The position numbers were made by a program, and so were the translations under genes. Positions 44,322 through 53,509 of a stretch of DNA of 64,000 nt are shown piece after piece. The DNA comes from JBCCTX01 sp965263105 (GTDB lineage: Bacteria > Bacteroidota > Bacteroidia > J057), in the NCBI GenBank assembly GCA_965263105.1, contig CBDHGL010000002.1, positions 310,001 to 374,000 of the forward strand, in the 5' to 3' direction. The stretch's first letter is position 1; every line of letters begins with the position of its first letter. The notes under the pieces were generated by a model. The model was given only the letters and a program-made list of their open reading frames with translations. It did no database searches and had not been told where the DNA came from.

Positions 44322-45371
44322 ATGGAGAGATTGTACAATTTAGACTACCTAAGAGGTATTGCTGCTTTTGGGATCATGGTCTATCATTATTTAAGTTGGA
44401 CCTTGGGCAAGTTCTCTGCCGAAACTTTTATGGGAAGGGTGGGAATTTATGGGGTATCTATTTTTTATGTGCTCAGTGGTCTTACCTTGTACTATGTCTA
44501 CTTTCACAAACTAAAGCCTGCCCGAGCAGATATTATCCCCTTCTTCAAAAAGAGGATTTTTCGCATATTTCCCTTACTCTGGTTGACCACGATTATTGCC
44601 GTTATCCTATCTCGAAAAGTTCCTAATTTCCTCGACCTCTTCCTCAACCTCAGCGGACTATTTGGCTTTGTGAAGTGGGAGGCCTACTTTTCCGCAGGTG
44701 TTTGGTCTATCGGTAACGAGTTGGTGTTCTATGCCTTTTTCCCTTTTTTCGTTCTCTTCACCAAATCGTTCAAGCCCTTGATGGTCCTCCTATCTCTACT
44801 AATTGTAGGGATGTATGTATATTTTAGCTTTTGGGTGCTAGATCCTTCTCTGGCCCTCAGTTCAGGTAACCAATGGAAGAATTATATCAATCCCTTGAAT
44901 CAGGTTTTCCTATTTTTGAGTGGTTTCTTGATCGGTCATTTTTTGCAGAAGCGAGAAATAAAAGCTCCCTACATTATTACCCTATTAGCCCTCGGGATTG
45001 GATTATTTATTTTTTATCCCGTAACAGGGGATGCGATACTCCTGGTTACCGGCGTGAATAGACTTATTTTTACGGCCTGCTGCATCCTCGTTTGCATCGC
45101 TTTTTTCAAAATGTCGGTTCAACTCCCCGACTTTATCCACAAACCCCTGGCCCTACTAGGGGAAGTGAGTTATTCCATCTATTTGCTACACCCGATTGTA
45201 TATAACCTGACGACCATAGCATCCACCCTTTCCGGCCGCTATTTATTTCCTATTCCCGATGGGTTAAGACTTGCGGTTGCCCTACTATCTACCCTAGTAT
45301 TGAGTTACTGGGTGTATCACCGGTACGAACGCTACTTCATGACATTGGGGCGAAAAAGTCAACCCGCCTAA
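44322..45371 (+). CDS. Acyltransferase family 3 (OafA/YrhL-like) membrane protein
   Basis: 349 residues with about ten helices. The N-terminus (YNLDYLRGIAAFGIMVYHYLSW) has the conserved Arg and His of AT3 proteins, followed by RVGIYGVSIFYVLSGLTLYYVY and FFKKRIFRIFPLLW. GEVSYSIYLLHP near the C-terminus is the second hallmark. It O-acylates sugars, peptidoglycan or lipids at the inner membrane; the acceptor is unknown. No SGNH domain is fused. Confidence 0.93.
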   Translation: MERLYNLDYLRGIAAFGIMVYHYLSWTLGKFSAETFMGRVGIYGVSIFYVLSGLTLYYVYFHKLKPARADIIPFFKKRIFRIFPLLWLTTIIAVILSRKVPNFLDLFLNLSGLFGFVKWEAYFSAGVWSIGNELVFYAFFPFFVLFTKSFKPLMVLLSLLIVGMYVYFSFWVLDPSLALSSGNQWKNYINPLNQVFLFLSGFLIGHFLQKREIKAPYIITLLALGIGLFIFYPVTGDAILLVTGVNRLIFTACCILVCIAFFKMSVQLPDFIHKPLALLGEVSYSIYLLHPIVYNLTTIASTLSGRYLFPIPDGLRLAVALLSTLVLSYWVYHRYERYFMTLGRKSQPA

Positions 45372-45405
45372 TACCCTAGGATTTGGGGGGGGATAGAGAA
45401 TTTCA

Positions 45406-45442
45406 GCTATCGGAAAGTACTTCCGATAGCCGAAATGATTTT
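45406..45442 (+). terminator. Terminator hairpin between convergent genes
   Basis: GCTATCGGAA (45406-45415) pairs perfectly with TTCCGATAGC (45421-45430) across a 5-base loop; a flanking TTTC/GAAA pair extends the stem with one mismatch. A T-run (TTTTTT, 45437-45442) follows on the plus strand, so it should end the acyltransferase transcript. Confidence 0.75.
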
Positions 45443-45817
45443 TTAGAGATCTTTACCCATCGCAGCAATTTTTCCTTCAGGATTAACATGGACTTCGAAT
45501 TTCAAGTCTAACTCATACAAGATAGTTCCATCGGCTTTTTCTACTCTTTCAGCCTCTTCAATTTCGCAGTTAGGATAGTTGCTTTTTACAGCTGCCTTTA
45601 CGGATTCTGGTAAATCAGCAACCTCTATCGAATACTCGATTTGTGAAATTGTTCCATCGGAATAAAAGTTGACTTCTACCTCTTTTCCATCTTTCATGAA
45701 CTCTACTTCATATTCTGCTTCCATTTCCCATCCAGTAGCTTCTGTACCTGGAAACCTTTGAGCAAAGGCGTCTTTTACTGCTTGAGGAACCTCGTGAGCT
45801 TCAATTGATCTAGCCAT
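45443..45817 (-). CDS. PepSY-like domain protein
   Basis: 124 residues made of two repeats of a PepSY-like (formerly DUF2874) motif: VPQAVKDAFAQRFPGTEATGWEMEAEYEVEFMKDGKEVEVNFYSDG and LPESVKAAVKSNYPNCEIEEAERVEKADGTILYELDLKFEVHVNPEG. Members in Bacteroidota are usually exported, but no signal peptide is visible here, so this one may be cytoplasmic or its start may be misjudged. It is very acidic. Function unknown. Confidence 0.85.
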   Translation of the reverse strand: MARSIEAHEVPQAVKDAFAQRFPGTEATGWEMEAEYEVEFMKDGKEVEVNFYSDGTISQIEYSIEVADLPESVKAAVKSNYPNCEIEEAERVEKADGTILYELDLKFEVHVNPEGKIAAMGKDL

Positions 45818-45932
45818 TTTTTTGATAAATAGTTTATGTGGTGAATGAAAATGCCAAACACCCTATATTAGATCTTGAATGTGTAAATATTAGGTTGCCT
45901 ATGTTAAAAAATTCAAAATGTGATGGGGCTCC

Positions 45933-46343
45933 TTACTTCCGTTTCGACCGCATGGCTTTCACTTTTTTATGGGAATTGTCTCCTACAAATTTCTGGTATT
46001 CTGCTGAGTCAGCCCCATACATGGCAATTTTACCTTCTTCATTGCTGTGTATACCCCAACCGTATCGTTTGGTCAAGGGGGAGGCTCGAAAACAGGGCTG
46101 GCCTTTAGAAAAATATTGTTCTCGGGCCTCTTCCCATTCCCCTTCCTCAATGCCTTTACGATTAGCAAACACCGTAAAGAGTACTTCGTCAGAGGTATAT
46201 ACATAGGGGTGTTCAACAAGCATTTCAAACTGAAGATTAGCTACCGATTTTTTATCCCCTTTTTGAGGAGGTATGACCCCCTCACTAACCGGACAATCTT
46301 CGGCAATCTCAATGAAAGTATTGTAATAATTAGTGGAATGCAT
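45933..46343 (-). CDS. DUF6157-family protein
   Basis: 136 residues, cytoplasmic in appearance. Motifs read STNYYNTFIEIAEDCPV, VANLQFEMLVEHPYVYTSDEVLFTVFANRKG, FSKGQPCFRASPLTKRYGWGIHSNEEGKIAMYG, followed by a Lys/Arg-rich tail. I recognise this as the small conserved family now called DUF6157; its role is unknown. It lies downstream of the WYL regulator gene on the same strand, separated by 92 bp. Confidence 0.8.
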   Translation of the reverse strand: MHSTNYYNTFIEIAEDCPVSEGVIPPQKGDKKSVANLQFEMLVEHPYVYTSDEVLFTVFANRKGIEEGEWEEAREQYFSKGQPCFRASPLTKRYGWGIHSNEEGKIAMYGADSAEYQKFVGDNSHKKVKAMRSKRK

Positions 46344-46435
46344 ACTTACTTCTGTTCAAGGTTCATTAAGGTACCTGTAAAAAAGTCTTTCATTGTGCTA
46401 AGTTTCTCCCAAACTAGCACGGGCCTGTGTCAACC

Positions 46436-47164
46436 CTATGTCGCAGGCTCATTAAAATGTTTCTTTCGCTGTATTTCAACATACTCCTCCAAAGTCATCT
46501 TATGCGGGGCAAACTTTTCTGATCTCTTTGTTAAGGATTTGATTCTGTCTAAGCGAAAATTGCGAAAGTCCTTTCGAAGCCTACACCAAGCAATCAGAAC
46601 CCAGTTTTCTGAAGTATTGTGATAAATAGCAAAGGGTTCTACTTCCCGTTGCGTGGGTTCAGAGGCTCCTTCTTTCAGATAGGAAAGGCTTAAAACATCA
46701 AAATTTGTTAGAGCCCTTTGAATTTCTGAAAGAAAATTACTCGTTTGCTCATTCTGCCAATTCTTACCAATAATAGTTCGGCCAGCCAGAAAGTCTACCT
46801 TTTCTTTCTCATTCTCACTTAAAACGGACTTGATCTTTTCAACTGCCTTTTGGAATTCACATATCAAAGACTGGTCCTTGGTCTTCGCAATCATTCGCTC
46901 ACCAAAAATAAGGGCATTGGCTTCAGCCTCTGTAAACATTACAGGGGGAATGTAGTAGCCTTCCATGATACCATAGCCCTTTCCTTCCTCCACGACTAGC
47001 GGGACACCTGCCCGCTCCAAAGCGGACAAGTCCCGGTAGATGGTCCTTTTGCTGACTTGGAATTCTTCAGACAAACGTTCGACCTTGACATAGGGATAAG
47101 ATTGTAGCTTGAGCAAGATGGCCGTCAGCCTGGAAAGTCTTGATATATTGTCTGAATAAGCCAT
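46436..47164 (-). CDS. YafY-type HTH/WYL-domain transcriptional regulator
   Basis: 242 residues. Residues about 9-65 are a winged helix (LTAILLKLQSYPYVKVERLSEEFQVSKRTIYRDLSALERAGVPLVVEEGKGYGI). The WYL ligand-sensing domain follows at about 140-220 (VEPFAIYHNTSENWVLIAWCRLRKDFRNFRLDRIKSL). WYL regulators respond to small molecules or nucleic acids. The DUF6157 gene downstream is a possible target. Confidence 0.92.
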   Translation of the reverse strand: MAYSDNISRLSRLTAILLKLQSYPYVKVERLSEEFQVSKRTIYRDLSALERAGVPLVVEEGKGYGIMEGYYIPPVMFTEAEANALIFGERMIAKTKDQSLICEFQKAVEKIKSVLSENEKEKVDFLAGRTIIGKNWQNEQTSNFLSEIQRALTNFDVLSLSYLKEGASEPTQREVEPFAIYHNTSENWVLIAWCRLRKDFRNFRLDRIKSLTKRSEKFAPHKMTLEEYVEIQRKKHFNEPAT

Positions 47165-47187
47165 AAATGTCCTAATCTCATTTCCCC

Positions 47188-50100
47188 TTACTCCTTTTCA
47201 CTTCCCAGCACTCTTCCTGGTGTCCAGGGAGCTCCTGCTGCTTCGAGCGCTTTTTCTAGTTGTTGGATATCTTGTTCCTTCAACTCATTCAATTCCTTCA
47301 TGAGTGGACTAAATTCATTGAGGGCTATTTTATACGCCTCTGCCTGACTTTGCGTTGGATCAGAGGTGGAATTATATAGCCCATACTGAACCCATTGCAC
47401 CCTTCGGGCTACGGAGGGTGGGGTTTCTATCTCCAGTTTGCTTACACTGCGGTCACCGAGCAGTCTTCGTTCGATCGATTTCAGTTTGCCTTTGATGTTT
47501 TTGATATGCTCGAAGAGAGTAAGGGGTGCTTCTGGCGTTTGCTGCAAGGCTGCCTCTAGGTATTTCACCTTATTGTCCAACTCAGACTTAAGTTGTGAGG
47601 CCCCTCCGATTAAGCGAGAAAGTTTGGCCACTTCATTTTGGAATGCTACCAGTGTCTGACGGTCTCCCGGAAGGCTCGTATTTTCCAAGGCCTTCACCTG
47701 GAAAGGCTGTTTCCCAACTAGTTCACTCAGAACGCCATTTTCACTTTTATGAAGAGAGACAAAATACTTACCAGGCGCTACCATATGGCCGGCCCCGCCT
47801 CTTCTGAACCTTCCAGATGAACCCCCCAAACGAATGGGAGAGGTGGAGGGGTAGCGGAAGTCCCAGGAAATGCGTTTGACACCCGAAGAAGCATTGGTTT
47901 TGATTCGGCGGATGACCTTATTGTCCTCATCGGACACTGTAAATAACAGAAAAGGAGCTTCCTCATCATCCTCTGCTCGTATCTCATCAAAACTAGGATA
48001 AGAGACAGGCTCATTTTTCTTCACAAGTGCGGCTTCTGCTTTTTGTCTTTTTTGTTTTAGGGTCTGGAGAGATTCTTTGAGGTAATAGGTAAACACGGCT
48101 CCTACGGGTGGATTGGGGGCTTTGAATACCGAAGCTCCCTGGGAACCCCCATAGGGATTGCTTTGTACAAACATCCAGGAATCTTTGATCGGAAAGATAT
48201 GGGCCTCTTGCGCCAATACTTCTTCCGAAACCCCTCGTAATGGACTGTAATCATCCAACACGTAAAAACCCCTTCCAAAAGTGGCCAACACCAGGTCATT
48301 TTCCCGCTTTTGAATATCCAGATCTTTGACAGCTATGGTCGGAAGCCCCCCTTTAAGTTGAGTCCATTTCCTTCCTCCCTCATTTGTAAAAAACAGTCCG
48401 AACTCAGTCCCGACAAAGAGCAAATTGGGATCCTCATGGTCCTCAGCTATGGTATAGGAAGTACCTCTTTCGGGTAGGTTACCTGTAATAGCAGACCAGG
48501 TAGAGCCACCATCACTGGTTTTTAGCACATAGGGCTTGAAGTCCCCATTTTTGTGGTTATTGAACACGGCATAGGCAACATTCTTGTCGTGCTGGGAGGT
48601 GATAATTTGGTTGATATAGGTGTGCTTAGGAACTTCCGGGAAGCTTTCCAACTTACGCCAGTTTTGGCCTCCATCCGTCGTAATTTGAATCAATCCATCG
48701 TCTGTCCCTATGTAGATGAGTCCTTCTTCCAAAGGGGATTCACTCAAGGCAGTGATATTGCCATAAATGGAGGTCGATTTGTTTTTGGCTACTGCATCCA
48801 TGCCCCATACACGGTCCATTACGGGAAGCTTGTTTCGGTCTATTTGCCGGGTCAGGTCCGGGCTAACGGCTTTCCAACTGTTGCCTCGATCATCGCTTCG
48901 AAAGAGGATATTTGCCGCGAAATAAATCCTAGTGGAGGCATGGGGACTGACGATCAAAGGAGCATCCCAATTGTAGCGAAGTCCTGGTTCCCCTTGTCCA
49001 GGTTGGGGCTGGATATTGATGCGCTCCCCACTCTGTTTGTCGTGGCGAACCAGTACTCCGTATTGGGATTGGGCATAGACAATGTTGGGGTTCTCCGGAT
49101 CTACGGCGGACTCAAAACCATCTCCCCCATTGGTGAGATACCAGTCGCTGTTAAGGATACCCGCTCGGTTGATAGTGCGGGAAGGTCCTCCCATGCTATT
49201 ATTGTCCTGGGTTCCTCCATAGATGTGGTAAAAGGGTTCGGCATTATCAGTAACCACTTTGTAAAACTGTGTGATGGAAAGGTTGGGTTTGTATTCCCAG
49301 ACCTTTCCTCGGTCATAACTTTCGTAGATGCCTCCATCACAGCCCATAAGTAAGTGGTCTGTGTTATCTGGATTAATCCATAGCGCATGATTGTCTACGT
49401 GCTTATTGGTCTCTCCCACCCGGTTCCAGGTTTTTCCCCCATCTTCTGTTACTTGGGCATAGGTATCCATAGAATAGACCCGATTGACATTCTTGGGATC
49501 ACAAAAGATTTCGTCGTAATAGAGCCCTATGGTATAATGACTACTCTGTTTGGTCCAGGTTTCTCCCAGGTTGGTGGATCGATAGAAGCCCCCTTTTTTG
49601 CCTGATGCTTCTACTATCGCATACACATAATCTGGATTAGCTGGTGAAACCGCAAGCCCTATCCTTCCCAAGTCTCCCCCAGGAAATCCCCCTTTAACTT
49701 TTCTCCAGCTTTCGCCCCCATCTGTACTCTTGTACAATGCTGACCCTGGACCTCCGCTAATATAAGTCCAAACGTGTCTCCTCCGCTGCCAGGTAGCCGC
49801 ATATAGGATATCGGGATCTCTCGGATCGATGGCAATATCGGTAACCCCTGTATGTTCATCCACTTCTATGAGGGATTTCCAAGTTTTTCCTCCATCTGAA
49901 GTTTTATATAGGCCCCTATCTCCTCCTTCACTCCACAAAGGGCCTTGAGCTGCTACATAGACTATATCTGAATTTTCGGGGTGAACAATGATCTTTCCAA
50001 TGTGCTCAGATTGCTTCAAGCCCATATTCTTCCAGGTTTTACCTCCATCCAGGCTTTTGTATACGCCATCTCCATAGCCTACACTCCGCTGGGCATTGTT

Positions 50101-50475
50101 TTCTCCCGTTCCCACCCATAGTACATGGGGATTTTGAGGGTCCATAGTTATACAGCCAATAGAATAAGAGGCCTGTTGATCAAACAGGGGTTTGAAAGTC
50201 GTTCCTGCATTTTCCGTTTTCCATACCCCACCAGAAGAAACGGCAATGTAGTATTCACTGGGTTTTTGCGGATTGACAGCGAAAGCGCCAATCCGGCCCG
50301 ACATCAGTGCTGGTCCGACGTGTCGTAGTTTTATGCCGCTCAGAACCGAAGAGCTGAGGCGTTCTTTCTTTACGGCAGTTTTTGCCGACTCATCGCTCTT
50401 AGTCTTCCTTTGCGAGAAGGCAAGGAGAGAAAGACATAGACATACGAGGGTGACTAAGGATTTCAGGTAATTCAT
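47188..50475 (-). CDS. Secreted VPS10/sortilin-like BNR-repeat protein
   Basis: 1095 residues with a signal peptide (LVTLVCLCLSLLAFS). About ten BNR/Asp-box repeats are visible, for example YKSLDGGKTWKNMG, YKTSDGGKTWKSL, YKSTDGGESWRKV, RSDDRGNSWKAV, TTDGGQNWRKL and TSDGGSTWSAI. These form one or two beta-propellers of the VPS10/sortilin-like type across residues about 45-740. The C-terminal 250 residues are helical with a Gly/Arg stretch. Such proteins are often annotated as glycosyl hydrolases, but no catalytic residues are evident. They are abundant in Bacteroidota; a binding role outside the cell is the safe reading. No type IX sorting domain is present. Confidence 0.88.
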   Translation of the reverse strand: MNYLKSLVTLVCLCLSLLAFSQRKTKSDESAKTAVKKERLSSSVLSGIKLRHVGPALMSGRIGAFAVNPQKPSEYYIAVSSGGVWKTENAGTTFKPLFDQQASYSIGCITMDPQNPHVLWVGTGENNAQRSVGYGDGVYKSLDGGKTWKNMGLKQSEHIGKIIVHPENSDIVYVAAQGPLWSEGGDRGLYKTSDGGKTWKSLIEVDEHTGVTDIAIDPRDPDILYAATWQRRRHVWTYISGGPGSALYKSTDGGESWRKVKGGFPGGDLGRIGLAVSPANPDYVYAIVEASGKKGGFYRSTNLGETWTKQSSHYTIGLYYDEIFCDPKNVNRVYSMDTYAQVTEDGGKTWNRVGETNKHVDNHALWINPDNTDHLLMGCDGGIYESYDRGKVWEYKPNLSITQFYKVVTDNAEPFYHIYGGTQDNNSMGGPSRTINRAGILNSDWYLTNGGDGFESAVDPENPNIVYAQSQYGVLVRHDKQSGERINIQPQPGQGEPGLRYNWDAPLIVSPHASTRIYFAANILFRSDDRGNSWKAVSPDLTRQIDRNKLPVMDRVWGMDAVAKNKSTSIYGNITALSESPLEEGLIYIGTDDGLIQITTDGGQNWRKLESFPEVPKHTYINQIITSQHDKNVAYAVFNNHKNGDFKPYVLKTSDGGSTWSAITGNLPERGTSYTIAEDHEDPNLLFVGTEFGLFFTNEGGRKWTQLKGGLPTIAVKDLDIQKRENDLVLATFGRGFYVLDDYSPLRGVSEEVLAQEAHIFPIKDSWMFVQSNPYGGSQGASVFKAPNPPVGAVFTYYLKESLQTLKQKRQKAEAALVKKNEPVSYPSFDEIRAEDDEEAPFLLFTVSDEDNKVIRRIKTNASSGVKRISWDFRYPSTSPIRLGGSSGRFRRGGAGHMVAPGKYFVSLHKSENGVLSELVGKQPFQVKALENTSLPGDRQTLVAFQNEVAKLSRLIGGASQLKSELDNKVKYLEAALQQTPEAPLTLFEHIKNIKGKLKSIERRLLGDRSVSKLEIETPPSVARRVQWVQYGLYNSTSDPTQSQAEAYKIALNEFSPLMKELNELKEQDIQQLEKALEAAGAPWTPGRVLGSEKE

Positions 50476-51089
50476 ATGGGTTGGGTTTAGGAATACGTTC
50501 GATTATTTGAATGAAAATATGAAATCTGGGAACGATTAATAAATTTGGGGGAGAAAATCCCCTTTTTTTGTTGAATGTACACCAATTTTTCACCCGGTGA
50601 TAGCATGTTGAGGCACGTAACTAAAGGACTGGATGGCGATTTCTCCACGGATGAATGGGGAGACGCGCCCAGTAATATGAGCCTTCAAATGGCAGAGGAA
50701 AATTTCAACTTTGCACACTGGGAACTCAAACGGTGAGAGAAAAATGGAAGGAGAAGGGGATTAATTTCCCCGCAGGTTCATGGGCCGCATAGGCATTTAC
50801 TTTCCGTATTTATTTACTTTTTGAGGTCAAATTGGCATCGTCGCGCATATAAGCTAAAATACATGACAAAAGAAGCTATCCTGTGGACCATTTCTTCCCA
50901 TTTGCCTACTCCTCGCCCTTTTGTACCTATCAATGAGCTGAATTGAGAAATGGAACACGGAGATCATTTGAATTTTCATTCAAAAATCTCCCTACCCACA
51001 AAAATTAAGATTCATGGCATTTTGTAGATACATATCCGTAGATACCTCGGCAGAAATTCCCTAACTTCCCTTTTCCAATTAAAATTGCA
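50476..51089. other. 614-bp gap upstream of the caspase gene, few supported features
   Basis: Divergent promoters of the VPS10-like and caspase genes should lie here. Besides the possible small gene at 50575-50736, a 27-codon frame at 50863-50946 was seen but not supported. I recognise no repeat or RNA gene. Confidence 0.5.
50575..50736 (+). CDS. Possible small protein of 53 residues
   Basis: ATG at 50575 gives a 53-residue frame beginning MYTNFSPGDSMLRHVTKG and ending ENFNFAHWELKR before TGA. It is acidic, with Trp and His near the end, and is oriented towards the caspase gene 350 bp downstream. It has no recognised domain, signal or close upstream promoter, and it may be chance or the end of a decayed gene. 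Composition looks more protein-like than random. Confidence 0.3.
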   Translation: MYTNFSPGDSMLRHVTKGLDGDFSTDEWGDAPSNMSLQMAEENFNFAHWELKR

Positions 51090-52241
51090 ATGCCCATGCC
51101 CAACCCCCAACTCCATGCCCTACTTGTAGGGGTCGCAGAAAACCAATACAACGAAAATAAGCTTGAAGGCTGCGAAAACGACTTGAATGCCATACAATCC
51201 TGTCTGGAGGGCTTGGCAACTGGTCATTTCCAGAACCCCCACTTTCATAGATTGCTGAATGAGCAGGCCACCCGACAAGCGGTTGTAGATGCCTTTAGGA
51301 GTCATCTCATCAAACGGGCTCAAAAAGGAGATGTAGCGATATTTTATTTCTCTGGGCATGGAGGTCAGGAAATAGCCCCCAGGGAACTAAGGCGGTATGA
51401 AGCTGATGGGAAACTAGAGGGCCTGGTATGCTATGACTCCAACATAAAAGGAGAACCCAAGCTCATCGACAAGGAATTGCGTTGGTTGATATATCAACTA
51501 GCTGAAAAAGAATGTACTGTCATCACCATTTTTGACTGCTGCCATTCAGGAGATAATACACGATTCAATCTACCCGAGAACCACAAAGCGCGTCATATAA
51601 GGGAGGGGAAAAACCTAAAGGAAAGACCCTGGGAAGAGTTGTTGGTATCTAAAGATCACCCCTTAAAGGATCTTTCCATTCTGAACGGTAAGGACCTATC
51701 CGAGGTTCTCCCAGAAGGGAAACATATCAGTTTGTCAGCCTGCCTGGACTTCGAAGTGGCCTTTGAAAATCCCAATACAGAAATGGGATATTTCACCGCT
51801 GCTCTTACTGCTACCCTCAACGAATCCCAGGGCTCCCTGTCCTACCTTGAATTGCAGCGCATGGTGCGCAACCAATTGCGCAATAGCATCTTTAAAAACC
51901 CCCAAACCCCCAATATCTATACCCCACAAGGGTACGAAGAGGTCTTATTGAATAATTTTCTCTATGGGGATAAACGGGACCATCCCCTTTATGGCAACAT
52001 TCTGTTCAATGGGGAAAGATGGATCATTGATCTGGGAGGCTTGCACGGAATGGTGGCCGAGCCCAAGTCTGACAGAACCAGTATACACGTAATCACAGGC
52101 GAAAATAGCTTTGAGATGGCCTATATCACTCAAGTCTATGTGGACTATAGCGAAATTGTGTGGGCCTGTGTGGAGCAGGAGGCTGAGCGACAAATCCATG
52201 CTCCGGAATCTGAGCCCATCAATTGCGATATAGATCCTTAA
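51090..52241 (+). CDS. Caspase-family (metacaspase-like, C14) protein, N-terminal part of a frameshifted gene
   Basis: 383 residues, no signal peptide. Residues 5-265 form a p20-like caspase domain: HALLVGVAENQYNENKLEGCENDLNAI, catalytic His90 in FYFSGHGGQE and catalytic Cys151 in FDCCHSG, followed by SACLDFEVAFE and a GYFTAALTATL block. From about residue 300 the sequence enters the C-terminal region common to long Bacteroidota caspase proteins (NGERWIIDLGGLHGMV). The frame then stops after DIDP. Removing one T from the CCTTA at the stop would join it to the next frame (DPNQDARYRGYISGL). It is probably one protein of about 680 residues, broken by a one-base shift. Confidence 0.88.
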   Translation: MPMPNPQLHALLVGVAENQYNENKLEGCENDLNAIQSCLEGLATGHFQNPHFHRLLNEQATRQAVVDAFRSHLIKRAQKGDVAIFYFSGHGGQEIAPRELRRYEADGKLEGLVCYDSNIKGEPKLIDKELRWLIYQLAEKECTVITIFDCCHSGDNTRFNLPENHKARHIREGKNLKERPWEELLVSKDHPLKDLSILNGKDLSEVLPEGKHISLSACLDFEVAFENPNTEMGYFTAALTATLNESQGSLSYLELQRMVRNQLRNSIFKNPQTPNIYTPQGYEEVLLNNFLYGDKRDHPLYGNILFNGERWIIDLGGLHGMVAEPKSDRTSIHVITGENSFEMAYITQVYVDYSEIVWACVEQEAERQIHAPESEPINCDIDP

Positions 52242-52278
52242 TCAAGATGCCCGGTATCGAGGATATATCAGCGGACTC

Positions 52279-53121
52279 ATGTCGCATCCCTTGAAACTTT
52301 TTTTGGGGGGAGAGGATGTGGGAATTGATCTGTTAAAAGAGGGAATGCAGTTATTTAAAAATCAATATCCCGAATTCTCTTTAGAAGTTGTCGATGATCC
52401 CACTGACTCATTCTACCAGGTTATTGCCCAGGAGGGAACCTATCACCTAGTTCAAAGCCACGATTTGAAGTCGGTGGTAAAGCATGTGGAGGGATATGCG
52501 GAAAAATCTGCCAGGCAGGTCTGCCAAGACCTATTGGCCATCAGCCGCTGGACCTTTGTAAAACACCTGAATAATAAGGTGGGAGGCTGGCATGAGCCCT
52601 TTCCCATTCAAATGGTCCTCGAAGAGGAGTTTGGAGAAACCCACTTCCTTACTCGGAAGGATCACCGGATCCACCTAGACCACTCGAAAACAGACTTTAT
52701 CAAGTTTCGCATCCGCTGTGTCAACCAGAGTGATACGGATTTGTTTTTTGGCCTTCTCTACCTGGACCAAGAGTTTGGCGTCCATACCAACTTCCTCTCA
52801 CCCAAGGTAGTCAAACTGGAGAATCGGAGAAGTGAATTCAATTACGTCTCTGTCAGCCAGGGGCACTGGGTCAAACTACGCCTCCCCGAACATGTAAAAA
52901 AGCTCAATTGGCCGGAAGAAATCGTCTATTTCAAGCTCATTGTAAGTGCCCAGCCCTTCGACATTGATTTCTTTGAACAAAAAGCGCGGGCTGCCCCCGA
53001 AGAAAACTATAGAATCCCCGAAAGGGGTTTTGAACTAGAGACAGCCGAGGAGTTGGGGAAATCCTGGACGACGCATTTGATTGAGTGTCGCTTGAGGAAT
53101 CCGTTTTATGAGGAGGGTTAA
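52279..53121 (+). CDS. C-terminal half of the caspase-family protein (displaced frame)
   Basis: 280 residues from the ATG at 52279; the frame is open back to 52234, reading ILNQDARYRGYISGL before the Met. It starts with PLKLFLGGEDVGIDLLKEG and continues with beta-rich segments (FIKFRIRCVNQSDTDLFFGLLYLDQEFGV, VYFKLIVSAQPFDIDFFEQ) that match the tail of long caspase-family proteins in Lewinella-type genomes. It lies 37 bp after the caspase stop in another frame. If expressed alone, it would be a separate subunit; otherwise it is the untranslated remainder of the gene. The stop codon TAA lies in the first repeat unit of the array that follows. Confidence 0.75.
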   Translation: MSHPLKLFLGGEDVGIDLLKEGMQLFKNQYPEFSLEVVDDPTDSFYQVIAQEGTYHLVQSHDLKSVVKHVEGYAEKSARQVCQDLLAISRWTFVKHLNNKVGGWHEPFPIQMVLEEEFGETHFLTRKDHRIHLDHSKTDFIKFRIRCVNQSDTDLFFGLLYLDQEFGVHTNFLSPKVVKLENRRSEFNYVSVSQGHWVKLRLPEHVKKLNWPEEIVYFKLIVSAQPFDIDFFEQKARAAPEENYRIPERGFELETAEELGKSWTTHLIECRLRNPFYEEG

Positions 53122-53345
53122 TTGGTTTGATAGTCGACGGTCCACAGTCTAGGTTGGTTAATTGGTTAGATAGTCGACGGTTCACAGTCTAGGTTGGTTA
53201 ATTGGTTAGATAGTCGACAGTCCACAGTCTAGGTTGGTTAATTGGTTAGATAGTCGACAGTCCACAGTCTAGGTTGGTTAATTGGTTAGATAGTCGACAG
53301 TCCACAGTTTGGGTTTAGTTAAATAGTTGGATAGTCGACGGTCCA
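53121..53345 (+). repeat. 40-bp direct-repeat array, five full units plus a partial one
   Basis: Units begin at 53121, 53161, 53201, 53241 and 53281 with a strict 40-bp period; each contains ATAGTCGAC(A/G)GTCCACAG and GGTTGGTTAATTGGTT. This is the same family as the larger array at 17609-18303 (ATAGTCGATAGTCCACAG). The last unit is degenerate and is interrupted by the element at 53348. Confidence 0.93.
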
Positions 53346-53347
53346 TA

Positions 53348-53509
53348 CAGGCTGGCCGAGAATGGCTTTTCTATGAAAGAACCTACATTCCACTCCGCCC
53401 CTTTAGGGCGCAAGTGAGTCCTGAAGGGACGAAATATCATTAGGTAGGGGAGTTATCCAAGGATATTATCCCCTAAACCGGACGACAATTTCTGTTCTCG
53501 GCCACCCTG
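53348..53509. mobile_element. REP/MITE-like element with 15-bp terminal inverted repeats
   Basis: Left end CAGGCTGGCCGAGAA (53348-53362) and right end TTCTCGGCCACCCTG (53495-53509) are inverted repeats with one mismatch, enclosing 162 bp. Inside is a block of the type CCTGAAGGGACGAAATATC that recurs in many Bacteroidota intergenic regions. The flanks (GGTCCAT and CACAGTCTATGG) read as two halves of one 40-bp repeat unit, so the element has inserted into the array. Confidence 0.7.

Noticed and set aside
48553..49353. Long plus-strand frame opposite the VPS10/BNR gene
   Set aside because: It is antisense to clear Asp-box repeats and has no recognisable protein features.
47188..50475. Sialidase or other glycosyl hydrolase
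   Set aside because: Asp-box repeats alone do not show catalysis; the Arg triad and Tyr/Glu pair of sialidases could not be identified.
50863..50946. 27-codon frame before the caspase gene
   Set aside because: Too short and Pro-rich at random; no conservation or signal to support it.
53410..53450. Hammerhead ribozyme core
   Set aside because: GAGTCCTGAAGGGACGAAAT resembles stem II and GAAA of a hammerhead, but the required CUGANGA strand is absent (CAAGTGA instead). It is better explained as a Bacteroidota intergenic repeat.
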